Shown: piece by piece, positions 1 to 9,725 of the stretch
Layout: every line of letters begins with the position of its first letter
Position numbering within the stretch: the first letter of the stretch is position 1
Source: Nymphaea colorata
Taxonomy: Eukaryota > Streptophyta > Magnoliopsida > Nymphaeales > Nymphaeaceae
Assembly: GCF_008831285.2 (NCBI RefSeq)
Contig: NC_045145.1
Location: 22,566,802 to 22,630,801, forward strand
Length of the DNA: 64,000 nt
Reading direction: 5' to 3'
The notes under the pieces: model-generated
The model's input: the letters and a program-made list of their open reading frames with translations, nothing else
The model's database searches: none
What the model was told of the DNA's origin: nothing
Position numbers and translations under genes: made by a program

Positions 1-304
1 TTGTCTTTTTCTTATTGAGAGGGAGCAACACGGGTTTTTCCTCCTTACTAGTTGTTGAATCTGAGCTCATATGATCTTCGTCCCGATCTGTAGGAGAAGT
101 TTTGTTGTTTTTCTTCTTTCTCTTTTGCTTGCCAGCTTTTTCATTTTTTGGTTCTGGAGCAATCATCAAGGTCTTTTGTTCTTCTTTCTCCCTCATGAAT
201 CTCTCCATGAACAACCGAAACATATAGTAGCCTTCTGGCTCAATTACTGAGAGACCAAGTGTTTCTGGCCTAAGCTCGGAAGATGAAGCCTCGTTCTGAG
301 GAGC
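1..304 (-). pseudogene. C-terminal piece of a PMD-type transposon ORF (runs off the window)
   Basis: Read on the minus strand, this stretch is open for about 100 codons from the window edge. A TAG lies at 305-307, directly after a possible splice acceptor (CTAAATAG). The product has a short folded-looking part with the residues PEGYYMFRLFMERFMREKEE, followed by a strongly basic Lys/Arg tail and an acidic Ser-rich segment. It lies downstream, in the same orientation, of the segments at 520-1185 that resemble plant mobile domain proteins, so it is probably the last exon or tail of the same element. The basic tail could be a nuclear localisation signal. Family membership is inferred from position only; the piece alone has no diagnostic motif. 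Confidence 0.4.
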
Positions 305-519
305 CTATTTAGCTTGCAATCTGGTTTCATCCATCTTGTTGGCTTTCAAATATTCACCTTATGAGACAGGAAAATGAAGAGTCATTGGAAGGAAATGATG
401 ACAAAATGAATGTTCATATTGCATTAAGAGTTTTTAAAAGCTACATCCGAAGAAAATACTAATAAAGATGACAACGACTGAAGATGATATAAGGAGTACA
501 AGATTAACAATGTAAACTT

Positions 520-1185
520 TTAAGAAATGATGGATGGTGGTCGGTTGGCATCCCACCACTCGGCGTATTCCTTCTTTACCACTGGGCCTGTGAACCAAGC
601 ATATGATATTTTTGTCTTTCATTCTTGTTGAGTCACTGCGAACAATGCCGCCCATTGAGGAAGGCTGAGGTCGAATTCTGGAATAGCCTCAATTGGTGTA
701 TGCATAGAAACCATCTTCTGCCTCTGAGAGAATTGTCTCATACATCTATCAGCACAATAATCATCTATGAAATAAGGGCCCAAGAGTGTGGTACGCCCAT
801 GGTAATAGTGAGTGTATCGAGGTGGACCCTGATGACGATCACAATAGTCCCAAATGATCTCCTCTTTATTCAACTTTTCGATCAAACGACGGTATTGCTC
901 CAAGACTGTCAATGTTCCATCAGTGTTTCTAAATAGACTGGCTTGGGGTCCCGCGTGTTTGAAGAACCACAATTGCAAATTATATGTGCATCCTTCTATG
1001 AAGTCGGTATCTCCAATGGTGAAGCGGGTGAGTCCTCGATAGAGAAAAGCCAAGGTTGTCGTTGCTACTGACAAGTGTCGGGTACCGCTATGTCCCCATA
1101 TTTGAAAAAGTTTGGCAATACGTACTTTTAGGAGGTCACTTTCATTAGTAAAAGGGGTCACTCTTACTATGCAAAGCACATACAA
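520..1185 (-). pseudogene. Plant mobile domain (PMD)-like transposon ORF, interrupted by stops
   Basis: A 188-codon open stretch (1185 to 619) ends in TGA at the position of a natural-looking sequence. The same frame then continues for about 30 more codons to TAA at 520-522, including the residues EYAEWWDANRPP. Features seen are a leucine/tryptophan core (CTYNLQLWFFKHAG), a WDYCDRHQG segment, and RCMRQFSQRQ, which matches the pattern V-x-R-V-x-R-Q-F-G-x-x-Q found in plant mobile domain (aminotransferase-like, MAIN/MAIL-related) proteins, many of which are carried by transposons. The single TGA followed by open, family-like sequence shows decay or a read-through point. No transposase catalytic triad is visible in the window. 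Could also be classed as an unclassified retrotransposon protein. Confidence 0.5.
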
Positions 1186-1485
1186 TGTTTAATTATCCTT
1201 ATGGCTTTTCGAGGTAAAACAGAATGTTCAACATAGGCTCCAAATTCTTCATACAAGTTTTTCAAGTTGATGCTTTGGCTCTTGTGGTTTTCTACTGGAG
1301 GCCAATTTTTTCATCCAGTGAAATGGGCCATAAGGTCATTTGATTAACTTTGGTCGGGTTCATGAAGAAGTGTTTTTCCAATGGACCACTTGGGTCACAG
1401 GTTGGGGCGGGAAGGTCTACTATTTTAGCAAATTCATCTAATAACACTCTCATTTCTCCCCATAAAAACCAAAAACAGGAGGTCC

Positions 1486-1854
1486 TTAGATTTCAATGCT
1501 CGGCAATTGTATGCACCAAATTTTCATCCACTGTTTGCATTCCTCCAACTGCCACTGTCTTTCAAAATATGAAGGAAACATCCGAGAGAATGTGGGATGC
1601 CAAGACCGATACCATTCAGGAGCCAAGGGTTTAAACTCAAGAGAAATGTAAGTGGACCGATCAGGACCTTCTCCAAAGAGGATGTGATCATAAAGGAAGG
1701 TGACACCACGTTGGAAAGAATACATTTTGAATGATGACTTAAAAGACAAAGATTGAATTAGTGGAAAAGATTGACTAGCTTGATAAAGACAATATGAAGT
1801 AGAGGTACATAATGAGGTTTGTAAAACATCATACAAGGTTTTATGCACATCCAT
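1486..1854 (-). pseudogene. Upstream exon-like ORF of the same PMD-type element
   Basis: A 122-codon open frame starts with MDVHKTLYDVLQ and contains an aromatic-rich stretch (YRSWHPTFSRMFPSYFERQW) typical of structured coding sequence. It lies about 300 bp upstream of the PMD-like segment, in the same orientation but another frame. The gap between them (1186-1485) has no long frame, and is either an intron or decayed coding sequence. The function is not recognised from this segment alone. It is linked to the PMD ORF by order, strand and similar composition. Confidence 0.35.
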
Positions 1855-2500
1855 ATGTCATTTGAAATAATTTTTGTAAAAAAATGGGTATGGGAACCTA
1901 ATTAAGATAATTTTGTGTCTCGATAATCCAATGTCAAGTTACACTTATATACTTTAGCCAAATGGCTTAGTACGAGCATAGATTCTTCTTTAGGCAACTA
2001 AAGGTAGGGTTCATCAACTTCTTCTTGATCGTTCATCGATATACCACAAATTACCACTCATGGTACTAACGAGAGGGCTTTCCCGCCCAAGGTATGGTAT
2101 AGTTGTAAGGCTTAATCTTGTGCTACCGCCAAAGACCAAGCCCGGCAACATGATGACCGGGACAAATAGGTATGAGAAATTTTGAAATATGATAAATTAT
2201 ATAAAATGAGTTGTCTCTGATGCAATGTTGCCTAAAATGATGATTAAAATAAAGAAGAGCAAACATTGTTTTCAAACAACTCTTAAAATGAGGAGAGTTG
2301 TATTTGATACTAGATCTAAGTGAACATGATTGATCCTCTTCATCCTCAATTAGTCTTATACGTAAGAAAGCAAACACAATCACCAAGCAATGCAATGAAA
2401 TGCCAATGGGATCAAGGCCAAAATAGGGGACATGTTTCATCATTGGCAATATATGAGATGTTCAAGTTTGTAGAAATACATTAATTATAATCTTAGCAAA
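1855..2500. other. Non-coding leader of the minus-strand element
   Basis: AT-rich sequence between the PMD-like ORFs and the duplicated blocks. Reading frames on both strands are short and lack recognisable residues. No repeat copy of this stretch was noticed elsewhere in the window. Confidence 0.4.
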
Positions 2501-3561
2501 ACAATGACGGGTCCCATCACGGTTGCCAACTGTTCGCATCCCCAAAATTTTTGGTATTTGGAGTGCTTCAGAAAAATGAGTTTTGTTTTGAAAATGAGAG
2601 AGAATGAGACTCACCCATCAGTACGAGGATCGACCGTTTCCGGTGCCTTTACTGGGGCTAATCAATACAAGGGCTATGTTTATTACTGATGCATTTCATT
2701 TTGGCTTGAACATTTCTTTCTATATGCAGTGTAGAAAAATATTGAAAGTTTGATGTTTCAAACTTTTGAAAAGGTTCTTAAAGAGTTACTTGAGAATGTA
2801 AAATATTTTGGGGAAAACTAGAATTGAAAAATCTTTGTAAATATCATTGGGAAAGAGTTGCTCTAATTCGGTTACCACCTAGTTAGAGCTTCAGCTCCTC
2901 TTGCTTAAGTTCTTTTAAAGGCGTGATTGTGCTCATTTGTGATATTAAGCGGAGGTGAATGCATGGGTGCATTGATCCTATATAATTGAAAGAAAACAAA
3001 ACATTCCTACCACAACATATATCTAAGATTTTTGTTTTATAGTTAACATAATCATTTTTACAAAGAAATGAAAGTTTTTGAAATTGGATTGGGGTTGTAG
3101 ACCATCAAGCATGAATCTAATATTGGGTCATTACTTAAGTTGTGGTCTTAGTGAAGTCGGTAAATGAAAATGATCTTGGAGAAGAAAAATGTCCAAAAGG
3201 ATGCAAAAGATGAGATACTTGATCATAAGAAAATATAAAGAAGAAGAGAGAGAATGAGATCTTGAAAATCACAAAATCAAATATTTAAAAGAAAGAGAGA
3301 TATGCATTTATATACATATACACATATACATATATATGTATATCTATATACGTATAGATACATATATGTAAGTTTATAAAAATGAGGTTTGAATTTAAGT
3401 AGAGAAGGAAAATGAAACTTTCAATAGAAAGAGAAAAAGAGAGGGAGAAAGGGAAGATGCATACACATGTGTATATACTATCATATATACACATATATGA
3501 AAGATTGTAAAAACTTCATTGGTTTGAATAGAAAGAAAAACTTTTAAAGGAAAAGAAATGG

Positions 3562-3626
<65 letters not shown>

Positions 3627-3689
3627 TTGTAGATCAATACATTTGACTTAAAAAGAGACATAAAAGATTCTTAAGAGAGAAAATAGCAC

Positions 3690-3728
<39 letters not shown>

Positions 3729-4370
3729 TTCATATGTATGTGAAAATTTGTAAAATAGAATGTGGAAACATAGAGAGAGAAAGATAAAGGGAATCATTAT
3801 GTGCACATATATGTATATAACATGTATATACATACGTGTCTTTATGAGATTAAAAGTGAAGACATAATTTAAAAAAAAACAACCGACTTCAAGTTTGATG
3901 TAGGCCGGAGGGGAGCATGGACTCATGGAAGAGCCTAAGCTAAGTCTCCAAAGCCACATAAGAGAGGGTATTTGCTTTCAAAAATCTTTTGTAAAATACG
4001 ATTTATATTTGAACATAGAACATAGTCATTTTATTCGTTATAAGGCAATATGTTGTCTTCCGCCATTGGGTATAGAAGAGAACCAAACCACATGATAAGC
4101 CATTCATTAGGGTTCCTAATCAGATTATTAAAAAGGAAACTATCGAACAAAATGACAAGCAAATGAATATTAAAATGTACATATTTCATGAGGGTTTTTC
4201 TCTGGTTGGACAAGTCTCAACCTCAAAAATTAATATAAAGATAAAAAGTTCCAAACCACACTCTCATTCTCGCCATACATTCACATATAAATGTAAAAAC
4301 CAAGCAACTATGCATGAATAATAATATGTATGCAATATTCAAGGAAGGAAAAAGAGAAAAAGATATTCAA
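2500..4370 (-). repeat. Diverged ~2 kb block, copy A
   Basis: This block matches 5005-6600 in the same order and orientation. Shared landmarks are a segment around 2530-2810 (GTACGAGGATCGACCGT), the CTCTAATTCGGTTACCACCT segment at about 2862, the GTAGACCATCAAGCATGA segment at about 3097, GATGTAGGCCGGAGGGGAG at about 3898, and the TTAGGGTTCCTAAT region near 4108. The copies differ by many substitutions and by TA-type microsatellites at 3560-3620 and 3693-3725, so the duplication is old. The shared GTACGAGGATCGACCGT word recalls noncoding leaders of plant LTR elements, but this is only an impression. Orientation is taken from the neighbouring element. Confidence 0.75.
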
Positions 4371-4379
4371 CTAGATGGG

Positions 4380-5005
4380 AGAGCATGATTCAACTATGAA
4401 AAGAAATACCATCTCATCTTCTCATGCTCCCAATGCACTTGAGCATAGTCTCTTGTCTTTAAAATAGAGATTGTGGGCTATCTCCTTTGGCCATGGGGAA
4501 ATGAGGAAGACAGAAAAATGGAAGAAACTAAACAAGATTATATTCAAGCAATGAAATAACATGACTCAAACATAAAAATGAAAGATCATCTCATCTTCTT
4601 ATGCTCCCGGTGCACTTGAGCATGGTCTCTTGTCTCTAAAATAGAGATTGAGGGCTATCTCCTTTGGCCATGGGGAGATGAAGAGAGAAAAATAAGAGAA
4701 GCTAAACAAGATTATGTTCAAGCAATGAAATAACATGACTCAAGTATGAAAATGAAAGATCATCTCATCTTCTCATAGTCCCGATGCACTTGAGCATGGT
4801 CTCTTATCTCTAAAATAGAGATTGAGGGCTATCTCATTTGGCCATGGGGAGAGGAAGAGAGAAAAATAGGAGAAGCTAAACAAGACTATATTCAAGCAAT
4901 GAAATAGCATGACTCAATCATGAAAATAAAAGTTCATCTCATCTTCTCATGCTCCCGGTGCACTTGAGCATAGTCTTTTGTCTCTAAAATAAAGGTTGGA
5001 AGACT
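4380..5005 (-). repeat. Tandem array of ~175 bp units (four copies)
   Basis: Four diverged units each contain a CTCCCGGTGCACTTGAGCAT core. They begin near 4422, 4598, 4776 and 4948 and continue with CTCTAAAATAGAGATTGAGG and GGCCATGGGGAGATGAAGA. AAATAGAGATT-type words and purine-rich spacers alternate. Related units recur near 6707, 6882 and 7215, so the array is interrupted by block copy B. No open frame runs through the units. Confidence 0.8.
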
Positions 5006-6650
5006 ATTTGTTTGCATCCCAAAATTTTCATTGGTTTTGGAGTGCTCCAGAAAAATAAGGTTTTTGTTTTGAAAGAGGAAAGAAAGGGACTCGCCCGTCG
5101 GTACGAGGATCGACCGTTCCCGGCGCCTTTACCGGGGGTAATCAACCCAAGGACTATGTTTATCATTGATGCATTTCGTTTTAACTTAAACATCTTTTTG
5201 ATTCTATATGCGGTGTAAAAAATATTGAAAGTTTGGAGTTTCAAACTTTTGAAAGGGTTCTTGAAGAATTGCTTGAAAATGTGAAATGTTTTGAAGAAAA
5301 AGTGAAACTAGTAAATATCATTTGAAAAACTTGTGAAAACATTTTGAAATCACTTTAGTGTTCTCTTAAGACTTTAAGTAGGTTTGAGATTTTGCTCTAA
5401 TTCGGTTACCACCTAGCTAGAGCTCCATCCCTTCTTGCTTAAGTTCCTTTGGAGAGGTGCTTATGATCATAAATGAAATAAAGTGGGTGAGAATGCATGG
5501 ATGCATTTACCCTATATGATTGAAAAAAAATGTAAAACATTCCTAACACAACATTCATCTAATGTCATTCCTACCACAACATACATCTAAGATTTCGTTA
5601 TTATAATTATTGTATATAAGAATGAAAAGTTTTTGAAAAGGGATAGAGATTGTAGACCATCAAGCATGATTCCAATATTGGGTCATTACTTGGTTTGTGG
5701 TCTTATTGAAGTTGGTAAATAGAAAGTTCATGAGGTGAGAATGTTAAAAAGAATACAAGAGATAAAACATTCTTATGAAAGGAAAGAGAGATATAAAGAA
5801 AGACATGCATACATGTGTACATACCATCACATATACACATATATGAAAGTTTAAGAGAAAAAGATGTATTGATTCGAAGAGAAATAGAGATTTTAGAGGA
5901 AAAGAAAAATATCATACGCATATATGGGTATGAGAAATATTATAAGAGAAGATATTTGTCTTGAAAAGAGGAATAAATATTTGAAAGAGAGGAGATGGAG
6001 CACATGTACATACGTATTCATGCACATATGAAAATTTATAAAATAGAAAGTGAAAGCATAGAGAGAGAAATATGGGGGTCATCATGTTGGCATAAATGTA
6101 TATAACATGTGTATACATCCATACCTTCACAAGATTAGAAAATTCAAGGAACAACTTAAAATTACCAACTTCAAATTTAATGTAGGCCGGAGGGGAGTTT
6201 GGACTCATGCAAGAGTCTAAGCTAAGTCCTTAAGGCCATGTTAGAAGGTTCTTTTTGAAAATGTTTTAGAAAATATGATTTATATAAGCATAGAATGTTA
6301 TTATTTGGTTTGTTGTAAGGGATATATTTCTTCCACCGTTGGGTATGGAAGAAAACAAGCAACATAACGAGGCACTCGTTAGGGTTCCTAATGTGATGAT
6401 TAAGAAGGAAACTAGCGCAAAATGATATGGAAATGCATATTAACATGTACATTTTCGTGAGGGTTTATCCCGGGTTGGACAAGTCCCAACCTCAAAGATT
6501 AATATGAAAATAAAGAGTCCCCAAACCACACTCTCATTCCCGACATGCATTCACATGTAAGTAAAGAACCAAGCAACTATGCATGCATAATATATAGATA
6601 ACTTTCAAGGAAGGAAAGAAAGAAAGAGGATGATGAAAAAAAGCAAAGTT
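5005..6650 (-). repeat. Diverged ~1.6-2 kb block, copy B
   Basis: Second copy of the block at 2500-4370, with the same landmark order (5080-5120, 5392, 5649, 6178 and 6380). The offset falls from about 2.49 kb at the left end to about 2.28 kb at the right, because copy A has gained microsatellite sequence and copy B has lost some. Non-coding on both strands; the short open frames are low-complexity. Confidence 0.75.
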
Positions 6651-6689
6651 CAATTAGAAGGGAAGACATGATGTAACTATGAATTGATA

Positions 6690-7380
6690 TACCACCTCAT
6701 CTTCTCATGTTCCCGGTGCACTTGAGTATAGCCTCTTGACTCTAAAATAGAGATTGAGAGCTATCTCTTTTGGCCATGGAGAAATGAGGAAGAGAGGAAA
6801 ATAAGAGGAAACAAAAGAACAATAAGAATGTATTCATGAAAAGAAAGAACATGATTAAAAAGAAAGATCATCTCATCTTTCCATGCTCCCGGTGCACTTT
6901 GATTATAGCCTCTTGTCTCTAAAAGAGATTGAGAGCTACCTTCTTTAGCCGTGGGGAGATGAAGATGAGGAGAAAATGTAGAAAGAGAAACAATAACGAA
7001 GAAATGAAATAACAAGAATAAGACTATATTGAAGAAATGAAATAACAATAACAACAAAAATATATTCATTAAGGAAAAGAATAACAACAACAATAATATA
7101 TATTGAAGAGAAGAAAGAGCAAGAAGATATTGATAAAGAGAAAGAACAAGAACAACAAGAATACTTGAAAGAGCATGATTTAATCATAAAATAAAATATC
7201 ATCTCATCTTCTCATGCTCCCGGTGCATTTGAGCATAGCCTCTTATCTCTAAAAAGAGGTTGAGTGCTATCTCTTTTGGCCATGGGGAGATGAAGATGTA
7301 AAGAGAAAATGAAAACAACAACAAGACTATATTTAAGAAAAAGAAATAACATAATAATAAGGATATTAATGAAAAGAAAG
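6690..7380 (-). repeat. Second group of ~175 bp units (three copies)
   Basis: Units with the CTCCCGGTGCA core occur near 6707, 6882 and 7215. They are more diverged than the four at 4.4-5.0 kb, and are separated by purine-rich runs such as AACAACAACAATAATA. They lie just downstream (on the minus strand) of the LTR-like promoter, so they would be in the transcribed leader or its intron. Confidence 0.7.
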
Positions 7381-7629
7381 AAGAAAGAAATGAGAGGGAT
7401 GAAGATTACATACCTCTAATGGGAAATGACCTAAGAAAGATGAACACCTTCACTTGAAGATCCCCTTTTGAATGAAGCTCCAAGAGTGCTTGCTCTAAGT
7501 TGGAGAATGAAATGGAAAGAGGGAGAGGGAGAGAGAGAGAGCTCAAGAGAAACTCTAAGTCTTCAAGTGAGAATACACTAGAGTTTCTTCCAAGGACCAA
7601 TCTTGCCCAAGAGGGAGGATATGGGGGGG

Positions 7630-7637
7630 TATTTATA
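7630..7637 (-). promoter_or_regulatory. TATA box of LTR-like unit 1
   Basis: The plus-strand TATTTATA reads TATAAATA on the minus strand. It is followed about 30 bp later by a pyrimidine-rich leader. The same box, in the same context, is found in the second unit at 8650-8657, which supports function in the ancestral element. Confidence 0.55.
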
Positions 7638-7680
7638 GAGGATTTTGGAGCCAAAACCCAAAATTTGAATTTTTTGACCT

Positions 7681-8098
7681 AAAAAGACTAAAATCACCCT
7701 CCAAAAGGAGATATTTTTGGCCAAAAGGAAGGGCAAATCGGTCTTGTCCACCCAAAAAGACTAAAATTACCGTCTAAAAGGATGTTTTTTTGGTCAAAAG
7801 GAGGGGTAAATTGGTCTTGTTTACCAAAAAGACTAAAATCACCCTCCAAAATGAGGTTTTTTGGTCAAAAGGAGGGGCAAATCGGTCTTGTTTGAAAAAG
7901 ACTAAAATCACCTTTTAAAAGGAGGTTTTTTTATCAAAAGGATGAGCAAATCGGTCTTGTTTAAAAAAGACTAAAATCACCCTCTAAAAGGAGGTTTTTT
8001 TATCAAAAGGAGGGGCAAATCGGTCTTGTTTAAAAAAAACTAAAATCACCCTCTAAAAGGAGGTTTTTGGTCAAAAGAAATGGCAAATTAGTCTTAAA
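7681..8098 (-). repeat. ~70 bp tandem repeat, six units
   Basis: Six units starting with AAAAAGACTAAAATCACC-like sequence begin at about 7681, 7754, 7826, 7895, 7964 and 8034, a period of 69-73 bp. Each contains an AAAAGGAGGTTTTTT-like core and GGCAAATCGGTCTTG. The array lies in the U3-like part of unit 1 and is absent from unit 2, so it expanded after the two units separated or was lost from one. Confidence 0.9.
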
Positions 8099-8109
8099 TG
8101 ATTGATTTG

Positions 8110-8240
8110 GATTTGAACTTGGGTTTTGGATCTAAAATTAGTATTTTGGATTTAATTTGGATCTGAAAGTTCTATTTTGGATTTAATTTGGATCTGAGAG
8201 TAGTATTTTGGATTTAATTTGGATCTGAAAGTTGTATTTT
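8110..8240 (-). repeat. ~38 bp tandem repeat
   Basis: Three to four copies of a TTTTGGATTTAATTTGGATCTGA-like word (written here as its core, GGATTTAATTTGGATCTGA) with short variable spacers. A degenerate form recurs near 8900-8990 in unit 2 and in its duplicate at 9360-9450. Confidence 0.8.
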
Positions 8241-8319
8241 GAAAATCTCGTGCCTAAATTTGAATTTCGCACTTGGATAAAACATCATAGTCCTTTAGAA
8301 AAATTTGGGGTGATTACAC

Positions 8320-9039
8320 TATCTCATACGCCCATGGGGAGATGAAGAAGGGAAGAAACAAAGGAAAGAAATGAGAGGGATGATGACTACATACTTCTAA
8401 CGAGAATAACTTTGTAAAAATAAACACCTTAGCTTGAGGATCCCCTTGAGTGAAGTTTCAAGATGATGCCTTCAAGAGGGTTGTAGCTTGATGAAGCTTA
8501 CTTCAAGTTAGAGAAGAAAAGAGAAATGGAAAGAGGAAGAGGAAGAGGGAGATGAAGAGAGCTAAGGGAAAAACTATAAGTCTTCAAGGGATAATGCACT
8601 AGAGTTTCTCCAAGCGCTAGCCCATGCCCCAAATGGGGGATTGTGGGATTATTTATAGAGAATTTTGGAGACAAAATCCAAAATTTGAATTTTTTTTTAA
8701 TTTCACCTCATTTTCATCCAAATTTCACATAATTTTGAATTATTTTTATTTTTTTAAGGAAAATAGGATTTGACTAAGTGACATTGGCCCTTATGTTTTA
8801 GTGTGAAAAAAGAGTTCTTAAAGCAAAGGGAAGGTTCGTGCACGTGCGATGCTCAAATTTTGTCATTTCGAACGCGATTCGCATTTTTGGTCTGAAATGC
8901 TCTATTTGGATCTGAACTTAGGTTTTGGATATAATTTGGATATCAAAGTTAGATCTTGGATTTGAATCTTGCGTTTAAATTTGGGTTTCGTGCTTGGGTA
9001 AAATAACATAGTCTTTTGAAAAAAATTGGGGTGATTACA
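8320..9039 (-). mobile_element. LTR-like terminal unit 2 with TATA box
   Basis: It opens on the minus strand at 9039 with TGTAATCACCCC and has TATAAATA at 8657-8650. Its leader (8368-8700) matches that of unit 1. Its U3-like part is about 380 bp, roughly 300 bp shorter than in unit 1 because it has no 70 bp array. At its left end it runs into a fragment of the 175 bp unit (GCCCATGGGGAGATGAAG). It directly abuts integrase-derived sequence of the gypsy element at 9040, which is best read as an insertion boundary. Confidence 0.55.
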
Positions 9040-9278
9040 ATCTTCCTCCCCGGCTAGGCCCGGCTAGGCCCGGCTCATAATTCCTCAATGTTGGGGGAGG
9101 ACGTCCATAGACCGCCTGATAGGGAGACATTCCAATGATTGAGTATGTGCTGGTGATGTATGCCCACTCGCACCAAGATAGATATTTTATCCAGGTGGAC
9201 GGCCGATGTACAGCGAAGCTCCGGAGGTAAGTCTTGATGGTGCGGTTAACAATTTATGTTTGGCCATCGGTTTGCGGG
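8822..9278. repeat. Tandem duplication across the junction, copy 1 (457 bp)
   Basis: This copy is nearly identical to 9279-9725. By eye the differences are an extra AGGCCCGGCT in copy 1 (tandem within the copy) and a few single-base changes (for example CGTCC versus CGCCC, and GAGAC versus GAGGC). The unit spans LTR-like sequence (8822-9039) and gypsy integrase sequence (9040-9278), so it arose after the two elements were joined. Confidence 0.93.
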
Positions 9279-9725
9279 AGCAAAGGGAAGGTTCGTGCAC
9301 GTGCGATGCTCAAATTTTGTCATTTCGAACGCGATTCGCATTTTTGGTCTGAAATGCTCTATTTGGATCTGAACTTAGGTTTTGGATATAATTTGGATAT
9401 CAAAGTTAGATCTTGGATTTGAATCTTGCGTTTAAATTTGGGTTTCGTGCTTGGGTAAAATAACATAGTCTTTTGAAAAAAATTGGGGTGATTACAATCT
9501 TCCTCCCCGGCTAGGCCCGGCTCATAATTCCTCAATGTTGGGGGAGGACGCCCATAGACCGCCTGATAGGGAGGCATTCCAATGATTGAGTATGTGCTGG
9601 TGATGTATGCCCACTCGCACCAAGATAGATATTTTATCCAGGTGGACGGCCGATGTACAGCGAAGCTCCGGAGGTAAGTCTTGATGGTGCGGTTAACAAT
9701 TTATGTTTGGCCATCGGTTTGCGGG
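9279..9725. repeat. Tandem duplication across the junction, copy 2 (447 bp)
   Basis: Second copy of the unit, continuous on its right with the rest of the integrase region. It repeats the LTR-like terminus (TGTAATCACCCC from 9496 on the minus strand) and the PYQAVYGRPPP-encoding segment at about 9520-9577. Confidence 0.93.

Larger units (their letters stand above)
7385..8318 (-). mobile_element. LTR-like terminal unit 1 with TATA box
   Basis: On the minus strand the unit opens at 8318 with TGTAATCACCCC, the TG start expected of an LTR. It has a U3-like part of about 680 bp, TATAAATA at 7637-7630, then a pyrimidine-rich leader. The same terminus recurs at 9039 and 9496, and the leader region (7385-7690) is repeated at 8368-8700. 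The U3-like part contains a ~70 bp tandem array (7681-8098) and a ~38 bp array (about 8110-8240). A GTATGT splice-donor-like site at 7413-7408 follows the leader, suggesting a spliced 5' UTR. The opposite LTR end (CA) was not located. Confidence 0.55.

Noticed and set aside
3285-3725. Several minus-strand frames rich in Tyr and Ile
   Set aside because: They are translations of TA microsatellites.
4380-8098. Repeat-spacer pattern that could suggest a CRISPR-like array
   Set aside because: Units are 70-175 bp, diverged and contiguous, in a plant nuclear context; these are satellites and LTR subrepeats.
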